From Bacteroidales bacterium (lineage in GTDB: Bacteria; Bacteroidota; Bacteroidia; Bacteroidales; JAAYUG01), in contig JAAYUG010000029.1 of assembly GCA_012517825.1 (NCBI GenBank), positions 1 through 41,818 of the forward strand: 41,818 nucleotides of DNA, read 5' to 3'. The notes below the pieces were generated by a model. It did not search any database and was not told where the DNA came from. It saw only the letters and a list, made by a program, of their open reading frames with translations. Position numbers and translations under genes: made by a program. Below, piece after piece: positions 33,786-41,818 of this stretch. Position 1 is the first letter of the stretch. Each line of letters begins with the position of its first letter.

Positions 33786-35713
33786 AAAACAAAATAGGTG
33801 TTTATATCTGCCATTGCGGAGGCAATATATCCGATTATGTGGACGTGGAAAAAGTCCGACAGGCTGTTGAACACGATGAAGGCGTAGCTCTGGCGAAAAC
33901 CACCATGTTTGCCTGTTCTGATGCCAATCAGAAACAAATGGAACAGGATATTCATGAACAAGGACTGGATGGAGTTATTGTAGCCTCCTGCTCTCCGAAA
34001 CTTCATCTGGTTACATTCCGCTCCGTTACCCAACGGGCAGGCCTGAACAAATTTGAATATGTTCATGCCAATATACGGGAACAGGATTCATGGGCACATT
34101 CTGATAATAAGCAGGGAGCTACAGAAAAAGCTATTCATCTTGTAAAGGCGGCAATAGCCAAAGTACGCAATGCCAAAGCCCTTGAACCTATCAAGGTTGA
34201 CTCCAGCAAAAGCGTTGCCGTCATTGGAGCAGGGGTGGCCGGCATGAAAGCTGCCCTTTCTCTGGCCAGGATGGGAACTAAGGTTTTCCTCATTGAACAG
34301 GATCATTTTGTTGGAGGGAGAACGGCTCAATGGGACGAGCTTTTCACTTCCGGCGAAAAAGGCCCCGAATTGGTTAAAGCACTGTATGATCAGATAAGAG
34401 AGCATCCCAGTATTACATTATATACAGGGGCCAGGCTGTGGGAATCATCCGGCAGCATCGGAAACTTCACATTAACCATTGAACTTGCTCCGGCATTCAT
34501 TGATGAAAATGCTGATAACAATGAGATTAAAAAAGCAATAGAAGTATGCCCTGTTTCGGTTCCCGATCCCTTCAATTTCGGCCTGACGAGCAGAAAAGCC
34601 ATCTATTTCAACCACCCGGGGCAATTTCCTGAAAAAGTTGCCATCGATAAACAGGCGTGCAATTGCTGCGGCAAATGCGCCGAAGTTTGTTCAGCAATTC
34701 ATCTGAAGAAGGAACCTCAGATGATAAAACTCCAGGCAGGGGCTGTCGTCTTCGCCAATGGCTTTGATCCCTATACCCCTAAAGCCGGTGAATATGGAAT
34801 CGGAATTGCAGGCAATGTCATTACCCTGCCAGCGTTTAAAAGACTTGTCAGCCTGTCGGAAAAGGAACTTATTTATAACGGAAAGCCCGTACAGAAAATA
34901 GCCTATATTTATTGTGTCGGAAGCCGCCAGCCCGAAGGAGAAAATAAATACTGCTCGCGGTATTGCTGCACGGCCGCTATTCATGCCGCCAGCACGGCCC
35001 GTGAGAAGTTCCCCGGAATTCTGAATTTTCACTTTACACGGGGTGTCAGAACATACGGCAAACAGGAAATTATATACGCAGAAGCTCTCCGCAATGGCGA
35101 TGTTTTTCTTCAGTCAGCTGATGATGAACTTCCGCAGGTGGATACAAGCAACGGAAAAACCATTGTCAGAATAAATGATATCCTCACCGAACAAAAAACC
35201 ATAGAACTTGAACCCGATCTGATAGTGCTTGTCACGTCAATGGTAATGCGGGATCATTTGCACACCGAGACCCTCTTCAAAATACCCAGGGGCAGAGACA
35301 ACTTTCTGAAGGAAATTCATCCCAAGCTTCGTCCTGTTGAAACAGTAATTGACGGAATTACCATTGCCGGCACCTGCCAGGGACCTATGAATATTACCGA
35401 GTCAGTCAATTCTGCTCTTTCAGCGGCAACCAAAGCTTTTTCCTATGTCAGGAAGGGAGAAATTGAAATTGAACCCGTTATTGCCGAAATCAACAAGGAC
35501 CAATGCACCTGGTGCAATAAATGTGCTGAGGCCTGTCCGTTTGATGCCATCAGAAAGGTGGACGCTGAGGGCAAATCAATTGCAGTTATCAATAATTCGG
35601 TTTGCAAAGGTTGCGGAATGTGCCTCCCGGTATGCCCCACTGATGCTATCGAACTCGTCACGTACTCCAACAAGGAAATTGAAGATATGATCGACATGCT
35701 TGCTGCAGATTAA
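33782..35713 (+). CDS. HdrA-like flavin and iron-sulfur protein (QmoB-like without MvhD domain)
   Basis: The 643 residues follow the full HdrA plan. The N-terminal cluster-binding part has GVYICHCGGN (Cys10/Cys12), FACSD (Cys45) and SCSPKLH (Cys70). An FAD motif GAGVAG lies at 149-154. A middle ferredoxin-like insert with CNCCGKCAEVC lies around residues 290-305. YIYCVGSRQP..CSRYCCTAAIHAA follows, and two classical 4Fe-4S clusters close the protein (Cys575/578/581/585 and Cys608/611/614/618). QmoB of sulfate reducers looks similar but ends in an MvhD domain, here supplied by a separate gene two cistrons upstream. The middle insert has too few cysteines for a complete second cluster. It probably sits at the centre of the complex. 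Confidence 0.92.
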   Translation: MKNKIGVYICHCGGNISDYVDVEKVRQAVEHDEGVALAKTTMFACSDANQKQMEQDIHEQGLDGVIVASCSPKLHLVTFRSVTQRAGLNKFEYVHANIREQDSWAHSDNKQGATEKAIHLVKAAIAKVRNAKALEPIKVDSSKSVAVIGAGVAGMKAALSLARMGTKVFLIEQDHFVGGRTAQWDELFTSGEKGPELVKALYDQIREHPSITLYTGARLWESSGSIGNFTLTIELAPAFIDENADNNEIKKAIEVCPVSVPDPFNFGLTSRKAIYFNHPGQFPEKVAIDKQACNCCGKCAEVCSAIHLKKEPQMIKLQAGAVVFANGFDPYTPKAGEYGIGIAGNVITLPAFKRLVSLSEKELIYNGKPVQKIAYIYCVGSRQPEGENKYCSRYCCTAAIHAASTAREKFPGILNFHFTRGVRTYGKQEIIYAEALRNGDVFLQSADDELPQVDTSNGKTIVRINDILTEQKTIELEPDLIVLVTSMVMRDHLHTETLFKIPRGRDNFLKEIHPKLRPVETVIDGITIAGTCQGPMNITESVNSALSAATKAFSYVRKGEIEIEPVIAEINKDQCTWCNKCAEACPFDAIRKVDAEGKSIAVINNSVCKGCGMCLPVCPTDAIELVTYSNKEIEDMIDMLAAD

Positions 35714-35728
35714 CTAACAAAAAAAGCT

Positions 35729-36007
35729 ATGGAGCCAATTAAAGGACAGACATATAAATATTTACGCGAAAAACATCCGGTATCCGACAAAGCAAAGGAG
35801 CAACTCAAACAATTTACCCGCATCAAAAAATCCATCCTTGAAAATCTCAGAGAGAAGGAAATGACCATTGCCGAGCTTTCGGAAAAACTTTCCATGCCCC
35901 GTGAAGAAGTTGTTTACTATCTGATGACCCTTATGAAATACGGACTTATTCAGTTGGGCAGTATTGATGATATGGATGAGTATTATACTTATAAGATTAA
36001 GGAATAA
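35729..36007 (+). CDS. Small winged-helix (HTH) protein inside the operon
   Basis: The 92-residue product contains a MarR/ArsR-like winged helix: IKKSILENLREKEMTIAELSEKL, then the second and recognition helices SMPREEVVYYLMTLMKYGLI, then a wing with an acidic turn (SIDDMDEYYTYKI). A 25-residue basic N-terminus precedes it. There is no cysteine. It lies 15 bp after the QmoB-like gene and its stop overlaps the next start by one base (TAATG). Such small HTH proteins occur beside Hdr-type genes in several anaerobes; whether it binds DNA or acts as a structural subunit is unknown. Confidence 0.82.
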   Translation: MEPIKGQTYKYLREKHPVSDKAKEQLKQFTRIKKSILENLREKEMTIAELSEKLSMPREEVVYYLMTLMKYGLIQLGSIDDMDEYYTYKIKE

Positions 36008-37059
36008 TGGCAACAATTAATCCCGGTTTAACAAAGGAATTAAAAAAATACGGAACATTTGACTTCTCCGCCTGTTACAATTGCGGCACCTGCACTGCCA
36101 TCTGTTCTCTGACCAATGAGCAGGAATCCTTTCCCCGTAATATGGTCCGTTACAGCGTACTGGGTGCGGAACAGGAAATTACCTCATCATTAAAACCCTG
36201 GCTCTGTTATTATTGCGGAGAATGTTCAACACACTGCCCCCAGAAAGCTTACCCGGGAGAACTCATGATGACTCTCCGCAGATGGTTAACTGCTCAATAT
36301 GACTGGACTGGACTATCAGGATTACTATATAAATCCGTATTCCTGAATGTATTCCTCTTCGTTTTTGTTGGAGCGGCCGTAATTCTGTTTGGGATTCTGA
36401 ACCATTTCAACACCGAAAAAATCATGCATGCGGGCCATTTATTTGAAATGATTGCTATTGCAGGAGTATTTACTCTGATTTTGCTGCCCAACATTATCCG
36501 CATGTGGTACTTCACCATTCTGAAGCCAGGTATCAAAGTCCCGGTAAAAATCTATATCCAATCGTTACAGGATCTCGTGGTGCACATGTTTACCCAGAAG
36601 CGTGCCCTTTCCTGTGAAAACAATACATTCCGGTGGCTGGAACATTTTCTTCTGGTTATCGGTTACCTGACCCTTCTTTTTACCACAGTCTTTCTTAACT
36701 GGTTCTCAACCTCCAGCACAGGTATTGTTTTAATGGGCTATCTGGTGAGTGCCGCTTTATTTGTTATTACGTTTGATTTCGTGCTGGCACGTATAAAAAA
36801 ATCAAAAGAAGTAAGCCGGTTTTCAAAACCTTCTGACTGGTTTTTTGTAATCTGGCTCTTTTTGATGGGGCTGAGCGCTTTCGTGGTACGTTTGTTCATC
36901 GACCTGAATCTTCTGGAGAAGAATTTCTGGATCTATATTTGCCACCTGATCATTCTGGCTCAGTGGGCTTTGATTATAGTTCCTTTTGGCAAATGGACCC
37001 ATTTTTTGTATCGTTCCTTCGCCATGTACTTCGAAAAAATTGTTCTGAGCCAGAAATAA
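36007..37059 (+). CDS. HdrC-like iron-sulfur protein fused to membrane domain (QmoC-like)
   Basis: The 350-residue subunit begins with two 4Fe-4S motifs at Cys23/26/29/33 (CYNCGTCTAIC) and Cys67/70/73/77 (CYYCGECSTHCP), as in HdrC. A membrane domain of about six helices follows (about 108-345), the arrangement of QmoC. Possible haem b or quinone-site histidines lie at membrane edges: HAGHLFEM, WLEHFLLVIGY and CHLIILAQW. It would connect the cytosolic flavoproteins to menaquinone. No HdrB with CCG motifs is encoded, again as in Qmo. It is the last gene of the operon; no clear terminator is seen after it. Confidence 0.92.
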   Translation: MATINPGLTKELKKYGTFDFSACYNCGTCTAICSLTNEQESFPRNMVRYSVLGAEQEITSSLKPWLCYYCGECSTHCPQKAYPGELMMTLRRWLTAQYDWTGLSGLLYKSVFLNVFLFVFVGAAVILFGILNHFNTEKIMHAGHLFEMIAIAGVFTLILLPNIIRMWYFTILKPGIKVPVKIYIQSLQDLVVHMFTQKRALSCENNTFRWLEHFLLVIGYLTLLFTTVFLNWFSTSSTGIVLMGYLVSAALFVITFDFVLARIKKSKEVSRFSKPSDWFFVIWLFLMGLSAFVVRLFIDLNLLEKNFWIYICHLIILAQWALIIVPFGKWTHFLYRSFAMYFEKIVLSQK

Positions 37060-37218
37060 AAAACACAGAATCTGAAAGTTATATACATCCGATCTTTTCA
37101 GGTATAATCACCAGATAGCATTTACAACCTATCATCTTTTTTCCTATTTTACGGCATCTTTAAATTGCATTTTCGGATGCCTATTAGAGCGCTGTTTTTC
37201 AATTTAAAACTTCTCTGT

Positions 37219-38106
37219 ATGAAAAGACTTTTCTCCTGTATGTTCATTTTGCTGGTGTTAATTTCTTCTGCCGCGCAGGCACAGAAAGGAACGGTTAAAG
37301 TATTCAGCGAAATCAAAGGCGTTCAGCTTTTTCTTGACGAGGTTTTGCAGGGAACCGATGTTACCCTGCTCGATTCGGTAACTGTGGGAACCCATTACCT
37401 GAAAGCCGTAAAAGATAATGTGATCATATTTAGTGATCTGATTACGGTGAATCAGAATGCCGTCGCCACGGTCCTGATTAAAAACACAAAGGATGTTCAG
37501 GAAAAAATGCTCGAAAGTAAGTACGAAGAAATTCAGAAATTCAAGAACAACAGGCTCGAGGTGATGCTGAGTTCCAAATATGTTACCAGTACTTCGGGTG
37601 TTTCCAACAGTATGTATTTCCCCGGCTACTATGTTGTTACCGGCACCACCTTCAGCAATTCTTCATCGACCACCGAACAGGAAACAGACTGGTTTATAGC
37701 CCGGGGAGGAAAAGTAAAAATTACCGAGATGGAGCTTGCCCGGCTGGCAGATAACCAGGATGCCGTTAAACGGATTGAACAGGTAAATGACCAGATTGAC
37801 AAAAAGAACGCCCGGATCATGAAGCGCATGAATACGGGTGGAATCATGTTACTGACGGGTACAGTCAGTGTTCTTGTCGGCCTGGCTGATGTGCTTCTGG
37901 ATAATTTCCTGAACGATACAGTGGCAGCGTCGCTATTGGCCGGGGGACTTTTGGTGGGAGTTATCGGAATGGCTGATCTTCAGCTATCAAACCCTGTTCC
38001 TTATCCTTCCCATTACTTAACACTTGAGGAAGCTATCCAACTAACCGATACGTACAACCGGAATCTGAAAAAATCGCTCGGATTGCCCGATAATTATGAA
38101 CCCTGA
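37219..38106 (+). CDS. Secreted protein with PEGA-like domain, unknown function
   Basis: The start at 37219 opens a signal peptide (MKRLFSCMFILLVLISSAAQAQ); an in-frame ATG 54 bp earlier lacks a sensible leader. Residues about 23-90 form a PEGA-like beta-sandwich (GTVKVFSEIKGVQLFLDEVLQG, read as two strands). A Ser/Thr-rich middle follows (SNSSSTTEQETDW), then a short coiled coil. A hairpin of two hydrophobic helices comes next (GGIMLLTGTVSVLVGLADVL, AASLLAGGLLVGVIGMADL). The C-terminus is soluble. It is probably an envelope protein anchored by these helices. I recognise no specific family. A 160-bp gap separates it from the Qmo-like operon, so it is likely independent. Confidence 0.8.
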   Translation: MKRLFSCMFILLVLISSAAQAQKGTVKVFSEIKGVQLFLDEVLQGTDVTLLDSVTVGTHYLKAVKDNVIIFSDLITVNQNAVATVLIKNTKDVQEKMLESKYEEIQKFKNNRLEVMLSSKYVTSTSGVSNSMYFPGYYVVTGTTFSNSSSTTEQETDWFIARGGKVKITEMELARLADNQDAVKRIEQVNDQIDKKNARIMKRMNTGGIMLLTGTVSVLVGLADVLLDNFLNDTVAASLLAGGLLVGVIGMADLQLSNPVPYPSHYLTLEEAIQLTDTYNRNLKKSLGLPDNYEP

Positions 38107-38149
38107 ATTATTTTGCCGGGAGGACTCCAAAGGATGCTTCATGGGAGAT

Positions 38150-40543
38150 TTATTTCCTGCTTTTGCTGTTTTTCCGTGAATCCGGATAAGCCACTTTCAG
38201 CACGTCCTCGAAATAGTCAGCATAATGGATGGTCATTCCCTCCCGAAGGTATTCGGGAAGTTCTTCAAAATCTTTCCGGTTGGCGGAAGGAATTATCAGT
38301 TCCCTGATACCGACCCTTCTGGCCGCGATGGTTTTTTCCCGTATTCCTCCGATCGGAAGCACTTTTCCTGTCAGGGTCAGTTCGCCCGTCATGGCAATGC
38401 CTTCTTTTACGGGGGTATCGGTTGCCAGCGAATGCAGAGCCAGGGCCATGGTAATGCCGGCTGATGGACCATCTTTCGGAGTAGCCCCTGCCGGAACGTG
38501 CAGATGAATAAAGTGGGTCGAAAAAAAGTTCTTGTGCTTATTGTGGCGGGAAAGGATGGACTTCACATACGAATAGGCTATTTCCGATGATTCCTGCATC
38601 ACCTTGCCCAGTTGGCCGGTTTGCTTAAAACCTCCTCCTTTGCCGGCCACCGCATTGGCTTCGATGTACAGGGTATCTCCACCGTATGCTGTCCAGGCAA
38701 GGCCCAGCACCACACCGGGAATACGGCGCTTGTAAAGCTCCTCGGTAGTAAAAACAGGATTTCCAAGAAAGTCCTTCAGGTTTTCCTCCGTTACCTTTAT
38801 CCGCGTCGCTTTATTCTCGGCCAGCATCAGAGTGGCTTTGCGCATAATTTTGCGGATTTGCTGTTCCAGACTGCGCACCCCTGCTTCGCGTGCATACCCG
38901 TCTATTATTTTTCGCAAAGCCTTACCGGTAATCTGGATTTCGGAAGCTTTCAATCCGTGTTCCTTCCTTTCCCTGGGAATCAGATACCGTTTGGCAATTT
39001 CCAGTTTCTCTTCCAGAATGTAGCCTGGAAGTTTGATTACTTCCATGCGGTCGAGCAAGGGCTGGGGAATGGTATCCAGCTGATTGGCCGTGGTAATGAA
39101 CAGGATATTGGAAAGGTCAAACCGCACATCAAGGTAATGGTCCAGAAAGTCCTTGTTTTGTTCCGGATCGAGCACTTCCAGAAGTGCCGCCGCCGGATCC
39201 CCCTGAAAGCTTGCCCCGATTTTGTCAATTTCATCGAGCATGATAACCGGATTGGCCACACCGGTGCGCTTCAGGCTCTGAATAAACTTTCCCGGCATAG
39301 CACCGATGTAGGTACGGCGGTGGCCTTTGATTTCCGCTTCATCCCTCATGCCTCCCACCGAAAAACGGTAAAACTTGCGGCCAAGCGCATCAGCAATAGA
39401 CTTCCCCACAGAAGTTTTTCCGACACCCGGAGGCCCTACCAGGCAAATGATGGACCCTGAAACCTTGCCTCTCTTTATAATCGTGCTGATAAACTCCAGA
39501 ATGCGCTGCTTTACATCCGTAAGTCCGTAATGGTCCCTGTCGAGTATATGCCGGGCTTTTTTGATATCCAGATTGCCTTTGCTGAAGATGCCCCAGGGCA
39601 AATCGGTAATCCATGTCAGATAAGTACGCGAAACGTGGTATTCAGGAGAATTGGGGTCGAGCATCTTCAGCTTGCCCAGCTCTTCCTCCACAACTTCCCT
39701 GGCCTCGTCGCTTAACTTCAGCTTCCTGATCCGCTTCTCAATCCGTTCAATTTCCGTGGTTTTTTCATCTTTTTCGAGTCCCAGTTCCTTCTTGATCACC
39801 TTGAGCTCTTCGCGCAGGAAAAATTCCTTCTGCTGTTTCGATATCCGCTCATTGATCTGTTTTTGTATTTTTTCCTGAAGCTGATGCAATTGGATCTCCT
39901 CCTTGAGTATCAGAAGAAGCTTTTCGGCCCGTGCATACAGATCCGTGGTTTCCAGCAATTCCTGCAACCGGTGTGGATCAGTACTCAGCATGGAGGCAAT
40001 TACATCCATCATAAGGCCGGGCTTTTCCATGCCAATCTGATTAAGCGACATTTTCAACTGCTCGACAAACATCGGGTTCAGCTTCATCAAATCTTTGACA
40101 CTATTGATAATGGCCATGGAATAAGCCTTCAGTTCGTCAGTAAGTATCGCTTTTTCCTCATAATGATAGTGCACATTCCAGCGCAGTTCTTCCTCTTTCC
40201 CGATACGCCGGATCATTGTAAAGCGTATTACACCCTGGGCCACAAAATTGATGTGCTCATCATCCTGCTCCAGCACCTTAAGGACTCTTACCAGGGTTCC
40301 TGTTCGATATACTTCGGAACGATAGAACTCTTCCTCGTTTATCTGCCTGACGAAAGAAACCCCCAGAAAGCGGTCGTTCCTGTCAAGTACCGATTTAATT
40401 GCCTGAACCAATTCCCGGCCTGCATAATTCAGAGGGACAGCTATCCCTGGAAACAAAGGACGGTTCTGGATGGGAAGAACCACAATATTGTCGGGATAGA
40501 TCTCCGATACAAGCACTATGTTGCTTTCCCTTTTCTCTTCCAT
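38150..40543 (-). CDS. lon: ATP-dependent protease Lon
   Basis: The 797-residue enzyme degrades damaged or regulatory proteins in the cytosol. MEEKRESNIVLVSE at 40543 is taken as the start; the 16 residues encoded upstream look spurious. The N-terminal substrate-binding LON domain (about 30-225, PIQNRPLFPGIAVPL) is followed by a helical region and an AAA+ module. That module has Walker A GPPGVGKTSVGKS, Walker B VIMLDEIDK, and the motif GGMRDEAEIKGHRRTYIGA. The protease domain has the catalytic dyad Ser694 (PKDGPSAGI) and Lys737 (GGIREKTIAA), 43 residues apart as in E. coli Lon. It is convergent with the PEGA-like gene. Confidence 0.97.
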   Translation of the reverse strand: MEEKRESNIVLVSEIYPDNIVVLPIQNRPLFPGIAVPLNYAGRELVQAIKSVLDRNDRFLGVSFVRQINEEEFYRSEVYRTGTLVRVLKVLEQDDEHINFVAQGVIRFTMIRRIGKEEELRWNVHYHYEEKAILTDELKAYSMAIINSVKDLMKLNPMFVEQLKMSLNQIGMEKPGLMMDVIASMLSTDPHRLQELLETTDLYARAEKLLLILKEEIQLHQLQEKIQKQINERISKQQKEFFLREELKVIKKELGLEKDEKTTEIERIEKRIRKLKLSDEAREVVEEELGKLKMLDPNSPEYHVSRTYLTWITDLPWGIFSKGNLDIKKARHILDRDHYGLTDVKQRILEFISTIIKRGKVSGSIICLVGPPGVGKTSVGKSIADALGRKFYRFSVGGMRDEAEIKGHRRTYIGAMPGKFIQSLKRTGVANPVIMLDEIDKIGASFQGDPAAALLEVLDPEQNKDFLDHYLDVRFDLSNILFITTANQLDTIPQPLLDRMEVIKLPGYILEEKLEIAKRYLIPRERKEHGLKASEIQITGKALRKIIDGYAREAGVRSLEQQIRKIMRKATLMLAENKATRIKVTEENLKDFLGNPVFTTEELYKRRIPGVVLGLAWTAYGGDTLYIEANAVAGKGGGFKQTGQLGKVMQESSEIAYSYVKSILSRHNKHKNFFSTHFIHLHVPAGATPKDGPSAGITMALALHSLATDTPVKEGIAMTGELTLTGKVLPIGGIREKTIAARRVGIRELIIPSANRKDFEELPEYLREGMTIHYADYFEDVLKVAYPDSRKNSKSRK

Positions 40544-40868
40544 GATAAGCCATTTTTTGGGTATCAAACACTGACAAACAAGGCAACCCATTCAAAAACA
40601 AAACCATCAAAAAAAACCGGAAAAAATTTCAGCGTTTACGCCATAATGTCATAAGCGTCAATAAGCATCAGAAAAACCTTCTGATCATCTTTGTAATATA
40701 ATCATATAGAATGAATGTCACAGAAATTCGATTTTTGAAATCTCTGGAAATAACTAAATCAATTAATTGATACAGATCTCTATTCATTAATGTTTTCGCG
40801 GACGTTTCCTGAACAAAAAAGCGTCCTGCAAACAGAACGCTTTATAAGAATTCAGATAAAATGATAAC
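40544..40868. other. Gene-free spacer upstream of lon
   Basis: The region should hold the lon promoter, but I find no good TAnnTTTG with a matching -33 on the minus strand. It includes a 12-bp palindrome TCAATTAATTGA (around 40757-40770) and, near its right end, the terminator of the next minus-strand gene (40815-40842). No heat-shock operator of the CIRCE type is visible. Confidence 0.5.
40815..40842 (-). terminator. Rho-independent terminator of the LolA-like gene
   Basis: On the minus strand AAGCGTTCTG and CAGGACGCTT form a stem with one imperfect pair around a short TTTG loop, followed by six T. It lies about 27 bp past the stop codon at 40869. Confidence 0.85.
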
Positions 40869-41585
40869 CTATTTAACCTTAAAAATTGTAGTATCAACAG
40901 GTTGATTAAAGGCCACTTTTGCAACTTTCTGCGCCATGCTGAACTGTCCGCCAAAATCCATAAAGGTGTTGAACGGCATTGTGAGACCGGCATCCGTTTT
41001 TCTGAAATCACTCATTGTGATGGTGATGTCGACGCTCTGACCCATCATATCTCCCTTCATCACGGTTTGAATTATCTGCCAGGAGCTGGGGTCGATGAAA
41101 AGGAACATTTCGCGGTTGGAAGGATCTGTGAGCTTAAGTTTGTAAGCATTCACTGATCCGACCTGCTCCCTGCCAACAAGTTCCAGCTTGTTTCCCTTCT
41201 GCTGGTAGTCAACAAGAGCATCACCGGGAAAGATCTGATCGCGGTTCATTTTGTACTGGTCTTCCGGCATGGGCTGAGGGTCTGAACCTCCCATCATAGG
41301 ATTAACAGTCCAGCCCTCTTTATCAGTAATAACCTGAATGATTTTATTCCCCATCACTTCCATTTCGGTTCTGGCTCCCTTGCCAAAAAGTACAGTGGTT
41401 ACCGATGGGGCTTCGGTTCCCATAACTTCAATTGTTTGTTCCACCGTCATGGAGGTTACCTTCGACATGGCATCTTTTCCACCAAGGGCTTCGACGTGGC
41501 GGGCAACAATCTCATCAAGGGTCTGTGCAGTAACAGGTGCAATCAGAGCAAACAAAAAAAGGATAATTTGTATTTTCGATTTCAT
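40869..41585 (-). CDS. Secreted LolA-like (outer-membrane lipoprotein-sorting-like) protein
   Basis: The 238-residue product has a signal peptide (MKSKIQIILFLFALIAPVTAQ) and then the family-like opening TLDEIVARHVEALGGKDAMSKV. The body is a half-barrel pattern of long antiparallel strands: TVEQTIEVMG, REMFLFIDPSSWQIIQTV, and DFRKTDAGLTMPFNTFMDF. It ends in FNQPVDTTIFKVK. Proteins of this type in Bacteroidetes resemble LolA/LolB and bind lipid or lipoprotein tails in the periplasm, but a true lipoprotein chaperone role is not proven. There are no cysteines and no lipobox. It is monocistronic with a strong terminator. Confidence 0.82.
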   Translation of the reverse strand: MKSKIQIILFLFALIAPVTAQTLDEIVARHVEALGGKDAMSKVTSMTVEQTIEVMGTEAPSVTTVLFGKGARTEMEVMGNKIIQVITDKEGWTVNPMMGGSDPQPMPEDQYKMNRDQIFPGDALVDYQQKGNKLELVGREQVGSVNAYKLKLTDPSNREMFLFIDPSSWQIIQTVMKGDMMGQSVDITITMSDFRKTDAGLTMPFNTFMDFGGQFSMAQKVAKVAFNQPVDTTIFKVK

Positions 41586-41664
41586 GGTAATTGGATTTTG
41601 CAGTGCAATTTAATCATTTCTTGTTACAAATCGATTTTATTAAGAAAGTAACCTAATCCCATAT

Positions 41665-41707
41665 AAAAAAACCTTGCAATTGGCTTTGAGACCAACTGAA
41701 AGGTTTT
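41665..41707 (-). terminator. Rho-independent terminator of a transcript from beyond the right edge
   Basis: On the minus strand AAAACCTT pairs with AAGGTTTT, and the inner CAGTTGG with CCAATTG (one mismatch). The hairpin is followed by seven T. It faces leftward and must end a minus-strand transcript from beyond the window. Confidence 0.85.
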
Positions 41708-41818
41708 AAATCGCTGGAAAGACTGAACAAGAACCCTGCGCAATCCGCCACAAGGGCCGCTTCCACTCCGTTTCAGCGGGATTAACCCGGATGCCATCCC
41801 ATAAGGCCAACCCACTGC
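41708..41818 (-). other. Truncated 3' end of a leftward transcript (gene or RNA unidentified)
   Basis: An open minus-strand frame with a GTG at 41815 runs through this stretch and on through the terminator hairpin to 41624, which suggests it is not a real protein end. The segment is GC-rich compared with the spacers around it and contains several short complementary blocks (such as CCGGG and CCCG, CCGCTTCCACTC), as an RNA would. I cannot identify it because it is cut by the window edge. Confidence 0.3.

Noticed and set aside
30803-37059. Ordinary sulfate-reduction qmo locus
   Set aside because: No APS reductase or sulfate adenylyltransferase gene is present, the MvhD module is separate, and DsrE/TusA-type carriers lead the operon.
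38612-40654. Plus-strand frames of 282 and 263 codons opposite lon
   Set aside because: Both are antisense to the conserved AAA+ and substrate-binding domains of Lon and show no family features.
41624-41815. 63-codon minus-strand protein
   Set aside because: Its C-terminal third is the translation of a rho-independent terminator, so it is unlikely to be a real protein end.

Overview
The window looks like a chromosomal stretch from an uncultured or anaerobic Bacteroidetes, probably order Bacteroidales or Marinilabiliales. Evidence: several start codons sit behind A-rich leaders without a clear Shine-Dalgarno sequence. The -7 promoter motif TAnnTTTG characteristic of this phylum recurs ahead of genes. 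There is a TonB-dependent receptor with an N-terminal carboxypeptidase-regulatory-like domain, a DUF4831 lipoprotein and a two-component sensor with a Reg_prop propeller. No rRNA, tRNA, CRISPR array, insertion sequence or prophage is visible.

Layout. 1-688 is gene-free and rich in small repeats. 689-3416 (minus) encodes an NtrC-type sigma-54 response regulator and its membrane histidine kinase. Divergent from them, 3705-7514 (plus) encodes an efflux set (membrane fusion protein, ABC ATPase, small unknown protein, TolC-family channel) behind a good -24/-12 promoter; no permease gene is present. 7793-11261 holds a small predicted barrel protein, a secreted YtcJ-like amidohydrolase and a CE15-like esterase, followed by a large Reg_prop sensor kinase (11322-14651, minus). 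14979-17473 is a two-gene unit: a beta-helix lipoprotein and a secreted endonuclease/exonuclease/phosphatase-fold protein. A repeat-filled gap leads to cca (minus) and thioredoxin (plus). A TPP riboswitch then precedes a TonB-dependent receptor, predicted to import thiamine or a precursor. Next come nnr, a DUF4831 lipoprotein, a periplasmic thioredoxin-like protein, and a peptide unit (OPT transporter, PqqD-like protein, aminoacyl-histidine dipeptidase).

The most interesting region is 29882-37059. A Crp/Fnr regulator (minus) is divergent from a tight eight-gene operon: two DsrE-type proteins, a TusA-type sulfur carrier, a stand-alone MvhD-like protein, two HdrA-like flavin/iron-sulfur proteins, a small winged-helix protein, and an HdrC-like iron-sulfur protein fused to a membrane domain. 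The last subunits resemble QmoA, QmoB and QmoC of the quinone-interacting oxidoreductase of sulfate reducers, but no APS reductase, sulfate adenylyltransferase, DsrAB or HdrB is encoded here. I infer a membrane complex exchanging electrons between the quinone pool and a sulfur-carrier (persulfide) pathway. The divergent promoter region carries a perfect TGTGA-N6-TCACA site that overlaps the likely crp promoter and lies upstream of the operon.

The window ends with a PEGA-like secreted protein, lon (minus), a secreted LolA-like protein (minus), and the terminator of a further leftward transcript that starts beyond the right edge. All functional calls rest on motif reading and memory of protein families; no database search was run.
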